Position numbers and translations under genes: made by a program. Below are positions 9,059-19,247 of a DNA stretch of 64,000 bases, piece by piece. The DNA is from Chryseobacterium sp. OSA05B. GTDB lineage: Bacteria; Bacteroidota; Bacteroidia; Flavobacteriales; Weeksellaceae. Positions within the stretch are counted from its first letter, which is position 1. The number at the start of each line of letters is the position of its first letter. The notes under the pieces are model-generated. The model was not told where the DNA came from. It ran no database searches and saw only the letters and a list, made by a program, of their open reading frames with translations. The DNA lies in the NCBI RefSeq assembly GCF_019970065.1, contig NZ_JAHXYH010000001.1, positions 124,001-188,000 on the forward strand, given 5' to 3'.

Positions 9059-9664
9059 ATGCAGATTCTAAAAACTATAACGATGAAGTCAATCTTCCCT
9101 GCTAAGGTAAAATGGGGAAGATTTTTCTTTTGGTTTTTGCTATTTACTCATTTTCATATGATACGAGCAATTGCTAAACCCACAGAGACTTATGTAGTAC
9201 CACATACCAGCGATCATTCAACAATACTGTTTATTTCAAATGGGACAGCTGTTTCAGGTATGAATTACTTACATGTTTCTCATACGGATGTAAAAAAGAA
9301 TAAAAACCGGATCATCACTACTAAAAGACCTGCCATAGTAAAAAAGAGGGTATTGAAAAAAACAAAACCCAGACTTTCTGACCTAAGCCAAAAGTCAAAA
9401 ACCACATATGGATTTAGCAGTTCAACTAAGTCGAACCCCTCTTTATACAGTTCTGGCAGCAAGATAGTTTATGCTTTTGGAGCTGGGTCATTTAGCTTTA
9501 AATGTATGGTTAATGAAGATCTGAAAACTATCCTTATTATAATCATTTTACTGGATATATTTCTTATCAATTTTTATAAAAGTCATATATCCTTACGTCA
9601 CTATTTTTCCAAAAAATTCCAAAGACCTCCACCGGAGAAATACCGTCCATACAATTACATTTAA
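9059..9664 (+). CDS. Hypothetical protein with two membrane segments
   Basis: The product is 201 aa, or 193 aa if translation starts at the second ATG (9083). It has an N-terminal hydrophobic segment (FFFWFLLFTHFHMI), a basic Lys/Ser/Thr-rich middle of about 100 residues, and a second hydrophobic stretch near residues 160-175 (TILIIIILLDIFLINF) followed by a basic, proline-containing tail. The pattern suggests an inner-membrane protein with an extracytoplasmic loop. No family is recognised. It lies 230 bp upstream of the 2369-aa surface protein and might assist it, but nothing in the sequence proves that. Confidence 0.5.
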   Translation: MQILKTITMKSIFPAKVKWGRFFFWFLLFTHFHMIRAIAKPTETYVVPHTSDHSTILFISNGTAVSGMNYLHVSHTDVKKNKNRIITTKRPAIVKKRVLKKTKPRLSDLSQKSKTTYGFSSSTKSNPSLYSSGSKIVYAFGAGSFSFKCMVNEDLKTILIIIILLDIFLINFYKSHISLRHYFSKKFQRPPPEKYRPYNYI

Positions 9665-9893
9665 TTGAGATCATCTCAGGCTCTGTTTACTAATTTTTTT
9701 TAATAGAAAAGTGAAGTCTCAGTACATTTTGCCGGATCATTCCGACGCAAACAGGATATGCTATTTCCTTTTGGGAAAATTAATCAGGTAACATGCATAT
9801 TCCCAATACAATATTAAATGTTATTGGAATTTTTATAATGACTCCATCATGGGATGGTATCATTTCCATATGAATTAAAAGCAAATTCAAATA

Positions 9894-12800
9894 ATGAAAA
9901 ACCAAAAATTACTTTTTATCCTATTGCTCTTTTGGGGCAATATGATACTTTACGCACAGTGCAGCGTAAATGCGGGAGGAAATGCTACGATATGTGGCAC
10001 ATCCTACACCCTACAGGGCAACTCCGCCAGTACGAGCGGAAATCCCGTCTGGACAATCGTATCCAAACCCTCAGGCGCACCTGATCCGGTGATCAGTAAT
10101 ATTAATTCTTTAACACCCGTTGTTACAGGAATGACCTATCCCGGAAATTATGTATTTCAAGTTTCACAGAACTGCAGTCCATCCGGGACAGTAACTTCAC
10201 AGGTAACCCTTACGGCACCGGGAGCAACTACAGGCTTTACAGCAGGGCCTGATATTACTGGTATACCTGCAACCACAGGAGTAGCTGCACTTAATGCTAC
10301 TATACCTGCAGGATATACCGCTTCATGGACGTATTATAACATTCTCGATAAAGAACGTTATAATGATACTACGACGACTAATGCTACCATGTCTAATACC
10401 AATACGGCAAATCCAACACTCACTCTTATAAAAAAAGCAAATCATGATACAGATCCTGCTTATCGTGCAGTGTTAAGAATTACTTCTATTAATAATCCTA
10501 GTTGTTGGTATGAAGATGATGCTATAGTTAGATTTGTTCCCAACCAGAATCTCATATTTAATGCAACATACAGCCATTGTTACTCTTCAACAAATAATGA
10601 TCGTTATATCGGTTTAGCTTCCAACTCTCCTGTATTTGCAACTAGCTATCCTAATGTTTCTGGTAATCCATCTTTTGGTACAACAGTATCTATTAATCCG
10701 ATAAGCCAGCCTATTGGCGGAAATATTTCCTTTAAAGAAATAACAGGAACTAATCTATACTTCAATGGAGTAAATGCAATAGGAACCTATGTATTCACTA
10801 TCACTATTACCAATTCTAACGGCACCTATACCACCCCTCAAATTACCTACACCTATAATGGTACATCACCTAATCAGGTAAGCTTTTTAGACTCTGCATA
10901 CCCTAATCAGATGCAAGCATATTCCTCCGGGAGTAGTGGAGGTGCAGTCTATTGTAATATGGTTGGTTCTAATACCCCTATCTCTTTTTATTTTAAGATC
11001 GATCCTACCAACTTACCAACTATTATCACAAAAGTAACGATAAGTGGTACAATTCCATCTGGTGGCGCTCCAGGAATAGTGGAAAACGGAGCAGGAACAC
11101 TGAACAGAAGTGCTACATTAACGCCTCCCGCAGGCGGATGGAGAGCAGGCACTTATCGATTTTCCATAAGCACTACTTCAGGAGCCTGCAATATATCTCA
11201 AAGTTATTATCTTCATATATCTGATGGATCTCGTCCTAATGTTGACGTAAATGACATGACAATATGTTATTCCGGTTCTGGTACCACATCTGCTACCGTA
11301 GCACTCCCTTCTGTTTATCAGGAAATTGCTGCAAATCCTAGTTACTTCCAGAATTTTAGTGGGAGATATGATTTTACACTGATCTCTAAGCCTTCAGGTG
11401 CAGCCGATCCTGTTTACGAATCAACAAACCTTAGGAAATTTACCAATACTTCTACAACTATTAGTAACTTAAATAAAGAAGGAGAATATGTTTTCAAAAT
11501 AAAAGCAGTTCCAGATGCGGGGGGTGTAGATCCAAGATTTATTAGCTTAGAATATGCCTGTTCGGGAACATCTTTGGAAGATACATTTTCGATATTTGTA
11601 TCCCAGCAAGTAGGTGCTAATGCAGGATCTGCCCAAATATTAGTAGGATCCGCCCAAACGACTCTTAATGGAAATAATCCAGGGATAACCTCTACAGGAG
11701 TCTGGACTTTGGTATCAAAGCCAGCCGGAGCAGCCAATCCTGTCATTGTAACACCAACAGCCTACAATACGAATGTTACAGGACTAAATCATGCAGGAAC
11801 TTATAATTTTCGCTGGACAGTTACTACCGGTACTTGTGTGAGCACCAGTGACGCTTCTGTTAATGTTACTGCACTATCACCCGGAGGAGTAAATGCCGCT
11901 GTATGGTATAAAGCAGATGCCGCTGTGTATTCTGATCCTGGTACAACTGTAGCAGCAGACAATTCTGCCATTCAGCAGTGGAATGATCAGATGGGTACAG
12001 GATATCATCTTGTTCAGGCTACAGCTGCACAGAAACCTATCTTCTCCAACCAGAGCACATTGGCTAACTTCAACCCAACTGTGACTTTTATCTCAGTAGG
12101 GCATACAACAGGACAGGGAGGCTTTATGGCCGCAGACCCTGGTGCAGGAAACGCTATTATCAACCGTGCACAGGGAAGCATCTATATTGCCGGTAAAATG
12201 AATACCCTTGGTGCTGCAGGATTAGCAGGTTTTGATCAGTCAATGGATTATCCGGGTCTGCATATTTCTAATAATGCAACTACAGACAAACTGTTATTTT
12301 ACACAGCAGGAAGTGGCTACACTACATTATCCACCAATTTGTTTGCAGCGAAAAAGCCCTTCGTAGCAGGTTCTTCATGGCTGAATGCAGCAGGAGCTAC
12401 AGCAGCATACTCACTTGCTAAAGCATGGTTAGACGGCAACGAATATGTTTATAATAATACGGATATTAACGTCAATGCAACTGATAATGCAACAACCCGT
12501 GTTTTCAGAATAGGACGTGATACCAATTGGGGAAGTCATGACGGGCAGATCAATGAGATTATTGTATTTGCAACACCTCTTACGGCATCAGAAAAAGCAC
12601 GTGTAGACTCTTATCTTTCTGTTAAATGGGGAACAACTCTTACAGGAGATTATGTAAATTCTACAAATAATATTATCTGGAATAATACCGTAGCTTATCA
12701 GAATAATATGATAGGGATCGGAAGAGATAATCTTTCTACTTTATATCAAAAACAATCACGAAGCGAAAACCCTAATCAAAAATTGATCATAGGTGCAGGA

Positions 12801-15800
12801 AGCTCACTCGCTAATACTAATGCTGCCAATGCAAACATCCTTACAGAAGGACAATTTCTTTTAACGGGTGACAATGGTTTGAAACAAACGCTAACTACTC
12901 CCCTTTCTTATACAGCAGGTTCTAACGGCGTAACCAACTACCGTTTTGAATCTATCTGGAAAGTACAAAATACAAATACTGTAGGAACGGTTACGGTAGC
13001 ATGGCCTAAAAGCGTAAGCAATCTATACTTAGTACAATCATCTGATGCTGTCTTTGATGGTACAGATACCTTTACTCCTATGGTAACAGAAGTTACTATC
13101 AATGGTGTAGTATATAACACAACGAATGTAACCTTAACCAATGGACAATTCTTCACCTTTGCAGGTTTTGCACAAGCACCAGGAGGAGTTATGGGTGCTG
13201 ATTTCTGGGTAAAATCAGACGATGCGGGAGTAATTGCCACGGCATGGAAGGATAATTCTATAAATGAAGACAATATCCCGAACGTGGGAGGGGTAACTTT
13301 ATCGGCAGCGGACAGAAGTCATAATTTCTATCCATATACCACAGGATATACTTCCGCCAAGTATTTCCATAATAACAATTCAGCAATGAATCCGTTGGGC
13401 AATGTAGAATTGGCTAATACCAATACTTCTATTTTCTCGGCACTGAGACCAGCTGACTCCTCAGCCGGACGTATCATAGGTATAGATAATGATGCTGCCT
13501 ACGCTGCAGAACCGGGAGTTTCCATTACAGCAGCCGGAAATCCTAGGCAATATGAGTTTTTTAATACAACCACATCATCCGATTTCTCTACACCGTTCAA
13601 TATTGGACAGTCTAATGTATTTTCAGCATTGGCCAATAATACCATTGCAAACGGAGGGACTTCCAGTATCGCCGGAGGAGAAAAAAGATTGGGACTCAAT
13701 GGTTCTTATCAGGTCTTTTCAGGTTTTGCTGCATCTAATAAATTCCAGATCTATGGGACAAACCTAAGATTAGGTTATGCTATATGGGATGTTAACGGTG
13801 CTTTCCCGGGTGATCTTATGGAAATTGTATGGTATAATCGTGTCCTTACGGCCGATGAGCAATCCAGGGTGAATTCCTATCTTGCTATTAAGAACGGGGT
13901 GACTGCTACGGAAGATTATCTTACTGCAAGCAGTAGCATTGTATGGAGCATAAACAACAACACAGGCTACAACAATAATATATTTGGTCTGGCAAGAGAT
14001 AATTCCTCAGCATTGCACCAAAAACAGGCAACCAGTACAGCAACAGGCCAGAAGCTTGTTATTGGTAATGGAACCTCTTTATTGGATTCCAATGCCACCA
14101 ATCCCAACAACCTTACAGAGGGTCAATTCCTTTTAACAGGTGATAACGGTCTGAAACAGAGCCTAGCTACTCCACTTACTTATACAGCTGGTTCTAACGG
14201 AACAACCAACTACCGCTTTGAATCCATTTGGAAAGTACAGAATACAAATAGTGTAGGAACTGTAACACTAGCATGGCCTAAGGGGGTAAAAAATCTGTAT
14301 TTGGTACAGTCTCCGGATGCCGTTTTTGATGGAACGGATACTTTTACACCCATGATAACGGAAGTTACCATCAATGGCGTAGTATATAACACAACCACTG
14401 CAACATTAGCGAACGGGCAATTCTTCACATTTGCCGGTTTCGGAAATGCTCCCGGAGGAGTTGCTACCAATCTTTCTTACTGGTACAGAGCCGATAAAAA
14501 CGCAGTGAATACCGGAGCAACAACAGATGTAACAGGGTGGACGGATATGTGGAACGGAACAACAGTTTCACAAAGAGTGACCAATGCACTTCCTAAATAT
14601 GCTGCAGGTACATCAAGTTACTTCAACTTCAATCCGGGAATTAACTTTACAGCTATTAATCAGACATTAGGTAATATAGATACACAAACATTTACGAACA
14701 CGAGTAATGATGTATTTACGGTTACCAAAGAAGGCATGACCGCACCAGGTAGCCCGAACCCTCACTTCCTGAGTGTAGGAATGGATAATATCAATACCAC
14801 TATTAGCAATTGGGACTACATGGGAATATACCCTACTACCAATGTCATAGAAAGAAGAGTTGTAGGCGGTGGAACACAAATGGTTAACTCTGGCTTACTT
14901 TATTCTGCTACCATTCCGAGTATTATGTATAATACCTTTACCAATACTGCATTGGCAAGAGGGCTTAACGGTGCAGCTAATGCAACTACAGCAAATTATA
15001 CAGCAGTAGGCTTAGGTTTAGGAGGTCATGTATTTGGAGATACCCGTTGGACAGGCAGCGGAAGTGACAACGGAGGTTTTATTGGTAGTCTCGGTGAAAC
15101 TATTATTTATGGAGCAGGTAACTTAACAGCTCTAGAACGAAGAAGAGTGGATTCATACTTAGCGATAAAGTATGGGATAACTTTAGGTCGTGTCAATACA
15201 GACCATTACCTGGATACTGACGGAAATATAGTATGGAACGGAGCAGCCAACACCATTTATAACAATAATATTTTTGGTGTATCAAGAGATGATATTGAAG
15301 TCTTTGAACAGAAAGTATCAAAAAGTATAAATCCAGGAACAATACTTACCCTTGCTACTACCAACGATTTTGTAAATCCAAATCAGGATGCAACACGTAC
15401 CGGGTTTGTAAACGACAAAACATATTTCCTTTTGGGTGATAACGCGAATACAATTGCTACTCCAGTAGATCTTACAATAGGAACACATACTTATAAGAGA
15501 ATTCAAAGAATATGGATGGCACAGGAGAAAAAAGCAGATGCAGGTGCATTATTCTTCGAAGCAGATCTTACATCGTATAACAGTGGTACATTTAATACGA
15601 CTTCGGGTATGATGGTAATGCTGATAGCAGATGATGCGGCTTTTACTACTAACGTTACCGTAGTTAATCCTACATCTAACGCTGCTTCAAAATGGGTATA
15701 CAACCAAAATGTAGCAGAAGGTAAATTCGTCACATTTGCGATGGATCCTTGCTATGGACCAGATTCCGATGGTGATGGTATTGCTGACATGTGTGATCTG

Positions 15801-17003
15801 GATAGTGATAATGATGGTATTTTGAATACCAATGAAGGGTATATATGTGACAAAGCCTCCATCCCGGCATCTGTATTAACCACGGATCATGTCATGAACT
15901 ACAACTTTACCGATTTTAACGGTATTAAAGGTTTTGATTTTAAATTATCATCAACAGCTGTTGCTCAACGTTGGGCTTCTCCTGTCGCTCAGTTTAACAT
16001 GAGTGGTGTAGACCCGAGAGTCAATAACAATAAGGTAACCTATGAATTCGATCTGCCGGTAGATAATTTTAAATTTTGGGTAGCAGATTTAGATGGTCTT
16101 GAGAAGGTAAATATTAATTTATACGATCAGGCTGGTAACAGAATTTCCAATCTTTTACCATATGCTACTGTAAAAACAGAAGTTGTAGCTGGCAGCACAA
16201 CCTTTACAACAGATGCAACGTATGGTGTTAAAATAGCTACGACCCGTAATAGTGATGCGGTTTCCAATCTCAATTATGTAGAAATCTCCGTTCCGGGAAT
16301 ACAAATAAGCAAAGTGGAAGCTACTTTTACGGGTTCCAACGGTACTACGCCGGAATATCATATCGCTAATATCTGTGCCAAAAGAGATACAGATGGTGAT
16401 AAAATACCAGACTATCTAGATCTTGATAGTGATGGTGACGGCTGTCCTGATGCAAGAGAAGGAACAGGAGGTTTTAATACAATTAACCTTGTCAACTCCT
16501 CTTTACCAGGTGGAAATACCGGACCTACTTATACAGGAACAGCAGGACCTGTCAACCAAAACCTCGGTAACACAGTGGGTAGTACCGCTACAACACTAGG
16601 AATACCTACCATTGCAGGAACCGGACAGGCTATAGGAAGCTCTCAAGACGCTACCATCAATGCTTGCATCGCACCATTCTGCTATAAACCAGGAATTACA
16701 ACCGGTACCCCTTTAGACACCAAAGTTGGTATCACTGCCCTTAGCAGAGCCGGAGCGCAACAAGATAACTGGCCGATGATCAGAAAAGGAGGCTGGATAG
16801 CATTGGAAGCAAAAACTAAAGGTTTCGTTCCTAATAGAGTTGCTTTCAACGCTGGTAATCCTGTAGGCATCAATCCTTCCAACTTTGTAGAGGGCATGAT
16901 GCTGTATGATTCAACCAACAAATGTATGAAGATGTATACCTTAAAAGAAGGTGATACTTCTATGGCATGGCACTGTATCACTACACAAACCTGCCCGGAT
17001 TAA
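9894..17003 (+). CDS. Giant secreted modular surface protein (2369 aa)
   Basis: It opens with a signal peptide (MKNQKLLFILLLFWGNMILYAQ, predicted cleavage before CSVNAGG). Ig/PKD-like beta domains follow, with a repeated WTIVSKPSGAPDPV-type strand. Three lectin/LamG-like modules each end in a block like RVDSYLSVKWGTTLTGDY (also NSYLAIKNGVT and DSYLAIKYGIT). The segment after the first module is repeated almost unchanged after the second. Near residue 1960 and again near residue 2170 are thrombospondin type-3 calcium motifs (DSDGDGIADMCDLDSDNDG; DTDGDKIPDYLDLDSDGDG). The C-terminus (EGMMLYDSTNKCMKMY) is not a standard T9SS domain but resembles the tail of the next gene's product. The likely role is a surface adhesin or matrix protein. 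Confidence 0.85.
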   Translation: MKNQKLLFILLLFWGNMILYAQCSVNAGGNATICGTSYTLQGNSASTSGNPVWTIVSKPSGAPDPVISNINSLTPVVTGMTYPGNYVFQVSQNCSPSGTVTSQVTLTAPGATTGFTAGPDITGIPATTGVAALNATIPAGYTASWTYYNILDKERYNDTTTTNATMSNTNTANPTLTLIKKANHDTDPAYRAVLRITSINNPSCWYEDDAIVRFVPNQNLIFNATYSHCYSSTNNDRYIGLASNSPVFATSYPNVSGNPSFGTTVSINPISQPIGGNISFKEITGTNLYFNGVNAIGTYVFTITITNSNGTYTTPQITYTYNGTSPNQVSFLDSAYPNQMQAYSSGSSGGAVYCNMVGSNTPISFYFKIDPTNLPTIITKVTISGTIPSGGAPGIVENGAGTLNRSATLTPPAGGWRAGTYRFSISTTSGACNISQSYYLHISDGSRPNVDVNDMTICYSGSGTTSATVALPSVYQEIAANPSYFQNFSGRYDFTLISKPSGAADPVYESTNLRKFTNTSTTISNLNKEGEYVFKIKAVPDAGGVDPRFISLEYACSGTSLEDTFSIFVSQQVGANAGSAQILVGSAQTTLNGNNPGITSTGVWTLVSKPAGAANPVIVTPTAYNTNVTGLNHAGTYNFRWTVTTGTCVSTSDASVNVTALSPGGVNAAVWYKADAAVYSDPGTTVAADNSAIQQWNDQMGTGYHLVQATAAQKPIFSNQSTLANFNPTVTFISVGHTTGQGGFMAADPGAGNAIINRAQGSIYIAGKMNTLGAAGLAGFDQSMDYPGLHISNNATTDKLLFYTAGSGYTTLSTNLFAAKKPFVAGSSWLNAAGATAAYSLAKAWLDGNEYVYNNTDINVNATDNATTRVFRIGRDTNWGSHDGQINEIIVFATPLTASEKARVDSYLSVKWGTTLTGDYVNSTNNIIWNNTVAYQNNMIGIGRDNLSTLYQKQSRSENPNQKLIIGAGSSLANTNAANANILTEGQFLLTGDNGLKQTLTTPLSYTAGSNGVTNYRFESIWKVQNTNTVGTVTVAWPKSVSNLYLVQSSDAVFDGTDTFTPMVTEVTINGVVYNTTNVTLTNGQFFTFAGFAQAPGGVMGADFWVKSDDAGVIATAWKDNSINEDNIPNVGGVTLSAADRSHNFYPYTTGYTSAKYFHNNNSAMNPLGNVELANTNTSIFSALRPADSSAGRIIGIDNDAAYAAEPGVSITAAGNPRQYEFFNTTTSSDFSTPFNIGQSNVFSALANNTIANGGTSSIAGGEKRLGLNGSYQVFSGFAASNKFQIYGTNLRLGYAIWDVNGAFPGDLMEIVWYNRVLTADEQSRVNSYLAIKNGVTATEDYLTASSSIVWSINNNTGYNNNIFGLARDNSSALHQKQATSTATGQKLVIGNGTSLLDSNATNPNNLTEGQFLLTGDNGLKQSLATPLTYTAGSNGTTNYRFESIWKVQNTNSVGTVTLAWPKGVKNLYLVQSPDAVFDGTDTFTPMITEVTINGVVYNTTTATLANGQFFTFAGFGNAPGGVATNLSYWYRADKNAVNTGATTDVTGWTDMWNGTTVSQRVTNALPKYAAGTSSYFNFNPGINFTAINQTLGNIDTQTFTNTSNDVFTVTKEGMTAPGSPNPHFLSVGMDNINTTISNWDYMGIYPTTNVIERRVVGGGTQMVNSGLLYSATIPSIMYNTFTNTALARGLNGAANATTANYTAVGLGLGGHVFGDTRWTGSGSDNGGFIGSLGETIIYGAGNLTALERRRVDSYLAIKYGITLGRVNTDHYLDTDGNIVWNGAANTIYNNNIFGVSRDDIEVFEQKVSKSINPGTILTLATTNDFVNPNQDATRTGFVNDKTYFLLGDNANTIATPVDLTIGTHTYKRIQRIWMAQEKKADAGALFFEADLTSYNSGTFNTTSGMMVMLIADDAAFTTNVTVVNPTSNAASKWVYNQNVAEGKFVTFAMDPCYGPDSDGDGIADMCDLDSDNDGILNTNEGYICDKASIPASVLTTDHVMNYNFTDFNGIKGFDFKLSSTAVAQRWASPVAQFNMSGVDPRVNNNKVTYEFDLPVDNFKFWVADLDGLEKVNINLYDQAGNRISNLLPYATVKTEVVAGSTTFTTDATYGVKIATTRNSDAVSNLNYVEISVPGIQISKVEATFTGSNGTTPEYHIANICAKRDTDGDKIPDYLDLDSDGDGCPDAREGTGGFNTINLVNSSLPGGNTGPTYTGTAGPVNQNLGNTVGSTATTLGIPTIAGTGQAIGSSQDATINACIAPFCYKPGITTGTPLDTKVGITALSRAGAQQDNWPMIRKGGWIALEAKTKGFVPNRVAFNAGNPVGINPSNFVEGMMLYDSTNKCMKMYTLKEGDTSMAWHCITTQTCPD
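12664..13190 (+). repeat. Internal repeat copy 1 within the giant surface protein
   Basis: It encodes about 175 residues running from NIIWNN through EGQFLLTGDNGLKQ and YRFESIWKVQNTN to FFTFAGFAQAPGG. It matches copy 2 at 13930-14462 closely at both protein and DNA level, a recent-looking intragenic duplication. Confidence 0.85.
13930..14462 (+). repeat. Internal repeat copy 2 within the giant surface protein
   Basis: This is the partner of the repeat at 12664-13190 and shares blocks such as TEGQFLLTGDNGLKQ, YRFESIWKVQNTN and EVTINGVVYNTT. A third, more distant version follows at about 15230-15750 (FLLGDNANTIATP, RIQRIWMAQE). Confidence 0.85.
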
Positions 17004-17126
17004 TAAAGCTTAATTAAAGTTAGTAGCCGGCAGTAGATAATCAGAGCTATTGTCGGTTTACTAACTATTAAGAAATATTTGAAAATAAAATCAGAGATGA
17101 TTTCACTGAATCAACAAATCTATTTC

Positions 17127-17702
17127 ATGAACACAAAATGTAATAAAATGATTAAAAACAATATAAAAACAGCATTATCATCTTTATTGATGCTGGCTGC
17201 CGGCACAACAAAAGCTCAAGTTGCAGTCGGGAAACAGAATATTACCAATGCATCTGTTTCTTTGGAATTTGCGAATACTGAAAACAGAGGATTGATCCTT
17301 CCCTACATAACAGATAAAAGCAATATTACTGTAGAAGGAAGTACGATCTACGACACAACAGATCATAAAGTAAAATACCTGAAAGCTTCAGGCGTATGGG
17401 CTAACCTTAGTGAGGATGATGGTACAGCGGCCACAACAGGAACTGCAGATCTTTCTATACAGGGATTAGATAAAACAGAGCAATCCAAAGCAAAAACAAC
17501 AATCGGAGCTAATGGAGCAACTGATGATACCACAGCCGGAATACTGGTTTTAACAGATTCTAATAAAGCAATGATTCTTCCCAAGGTAAGCAGCCCACAC
17601 CTCAATATCATCAATCCGGCACCGGGAATGATGGTATACGATACCACAAAAAAACAGCTTGCGGTATACAATGGTAAAGTATGGTCTTTCTGGAAACCTT
17701 AA
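17127..17702 (+). CDS. Small exported protein sharing the C-terminal motif of the giant surface protein
   Basis: The product is about 191 aa from the ATG at 17127. An ATG at 17148 is equally possible. A signal peptide (TALSSLLMLAAGTTKAQ) precedes the mature part. The mature protein carries two copies of a beta module of the form RGLILPYITDK...STIYDTTDHKVKYL and KAMILPKVSSP...GMMVYDTTKKQLAVY. This module recurs at the C-terminus of the 2369-aa protein encoded just upstream (EGMMLYDSTNKCMKMY). Such modules are widespread in Bacteroidota exported proteins, with no defined activity known to me. The gene sits between the giant protein and the RCC1-repeat protein on the same strand, so the three are probably a surface-protein operon. 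Confidence 0.75.
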   Translation: MNTKCNKMIKNNIKTALSSLLMLAAGTTKAQVAVGKQNITNASVSLEFANTENRGLILPYITDKSNITVEGSTIYDTTDHKVKYLKASGVWANLSEDDGTAATTGTADLSIQGLDKTEQSKAKTTIGANGATDDTTAGILVLTDSNKAMILPKVSSPHLNIINPAPGMMVYDTTKKQLAVYNGKVWSFWKP

Positions 17703-17753
17703 AACTATTCTCATATTATAACTTTTCAAATTCACAAATAAAAAATTAAAACT

Positions 17754-19160
17754 ATGGTACACATTACATCATTTAAAAACAGACAAAACCACAATAATGC
17801 GATGAATGCTCAATGCTCTTTAACCGGGTGGAAAAAGTTTTCACAGGGAGAAACTTTCAGTGTAGCCTTAAAAGAGGATGGAACACTTTGGATGTGGGGA
17901 CAGAATATCAATAGTATTCTGGGAAATGGCTCCGGAACAGTGACCATTGTACAGCATCCTACCCAGATAGGAACAGATAATGACTGGACTGACATATCCG
18001 TGGGCCGCTGGTTTGTTTTGGCAAAAAAATCCAACAACAACCTTTACGGATGGGGAGACAATCAATTCGGTAATTTAGGAAATGGAAACAATACAGCTCA
18101 ATATTCTCCCATAATGATTGCCCAAAATGTAAAGTCATTTTCAGCAGGTTATCATCACTCAATGATTGTAAAAACAGATGGTACAATGTGGGGAACAGGG
18201 TATAATGAGTGGGGAAACCTGGGTAATGGAACACTTGTTGGCTATTATAATATATGGCAGCAAGAAGCATCTCTTTCTACAGATTGGGACAAAGCATCTG
18301 CGGGATATTATAACTCATTCGGGATCAAAACCAACGGAACTCTTTGGTCTTGCGGAGCCAATGTACAAGGACAAACAGGTACCGGCGTTACAGCTGGAGC
18401 AGCATCTAATTTTGCTCAAATAGGAACTGATACAAACTGGAAAGATGTTTCTTGTGGAGTTTATCACGTTTTAGGACTTAAAACTACAGGAAAACTTTGG
18501 GGATGGGGATCCAGCGCTAATGGAAGATTAGGAATAGCAGGGGCCGGAGCTCAGTTTTTCTATACACCACAGGCAGTTGAACCTACTTTTAATTATAAAC
18601 AAATTGCTACTTCCTGGGATGCTTCAGCTATTATTAAAAATGATAATAGTATGTATGCATTTGGAGTCAATCATAACGGAATCACCGGAGGGACTACTGC
18701 AGACACTTATAATTTAGCACCACAACAAATCGGAACCGATAAAAACTGGAAAACATTGGCACTCCGTGTTGGAGCTTTTCATTTTGGAGCCGTTAAGAAG
18801 GATACTTCATTAAGGTCTTGGGGAGCAGATAACCTTTATCAGTTAGGTAATGGCGATGGTGTATCAGCAGATAGCAAAGTTCCTACCCAGGTTGTTTGCT
18901 CTGCGGTTCTGAATACCAATGAAACAGATACTAAAGAAAGTAAAATCAGCCTCTACCCTAACCCCGCTAAAGATATTGTGCATGTAAAATATCCGGGAAA
19001 CCTACAGCAAGTCAAAATCTACAATTCAAATGGCTTACTAGTAAAATTGATCTCCAATGTTGATCATCAATCCACTATCAATATTTCCGATCTGCCAGCA
19101 GGTATTTATTTTATACATGCCAATAACGAAGCTCAAAGCTTCAAACTCATAAAAAAATAA
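17754..19160 (+). CDS. RCC1-repeat protein with T9SS C-terminal sorting domain
   Basis: This 468-aa protein has about seven RCC1-like blades, each with a motif such as LWMWGQNINSILGNG, LYGWGDNQFGNLGNG or LWGWGSSANGRLG, predicting a beta-propeller. The last 75 or so residues (ISLYPNPAKDIVHV...LPAGIYFIHAN...FKLIKK) are a type A T9SS sorting domain, so the protein should cross the outer membrane by the type IX system. The annotated N-terminus (MVHITSFKNRQNHNNAMNAQC) has no hydrophobic core, although NAQ-C looks like a leftover cleavage site. The other frames upstream give no hydrophobic stretch either. The signal peptide is therefore missing or damaged, and export is doubtful in this copy. Confidence 0.88.
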   Translation: MVHITSFKNRQNHNNAMNAQCSLTGWKKFSQGETFSVALKEDGTLWMWGQNINSILGNGSGTVTIVQHPTQIGTDNDWTDISVGRWFVLAKKSNNNLYGWGDNQFGNLGNGNNTAQYSPIMIAQNVKSFSAGYHHSMIVKTDGTMWGTGYNEWGNLGNGTLVGYYNIWQQEASLSTDWDKASAGYYNSFGIKTNGTLWSCGANVQGQTGTGVTAGAASNFAQIGTDTNWKDVSCGVYHVLGLKTTGKLWGWGSSANGRLGIAGAGAQFFYTPQAVEPTFNYKQIATSWDASAIIKNDNSMYAFGVNHNGITGGTTADTYNLAPQQIGTDKNWKTLALRVGAFHFGAVKKDTSLRSWGADNLYQLGNGDGVSADSKVPTQVVCSAVLNTNETDTKESKISLYPNPAKDIVHVKYPGNLQQVKIYNSNGLLVKLISNVDHQSTINISDLPAGIYFIHANNEAQSFKLIKK

Positions 19161-19183
19161 ACCATTCATTATCAGACAACATG

Positions 19184-19210
19184 ACAGCTTCTGGAATCAG
19201 AAGCTGTTTA
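19184..19210 (+). terminator. Hairpin terminator after the RCC1 gene
   Basis: A perfect 10-bp stem, ACAGCTTCTG (19184-19193) with 19198-19207, has a GAAT loop and a short T tail. It marks the end of the surface-protein transcript. Confidence 0.55.
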
Positions 19211-19247
19211 TGATTCATAAACACAATATCAATAAAAAAAATTCATT

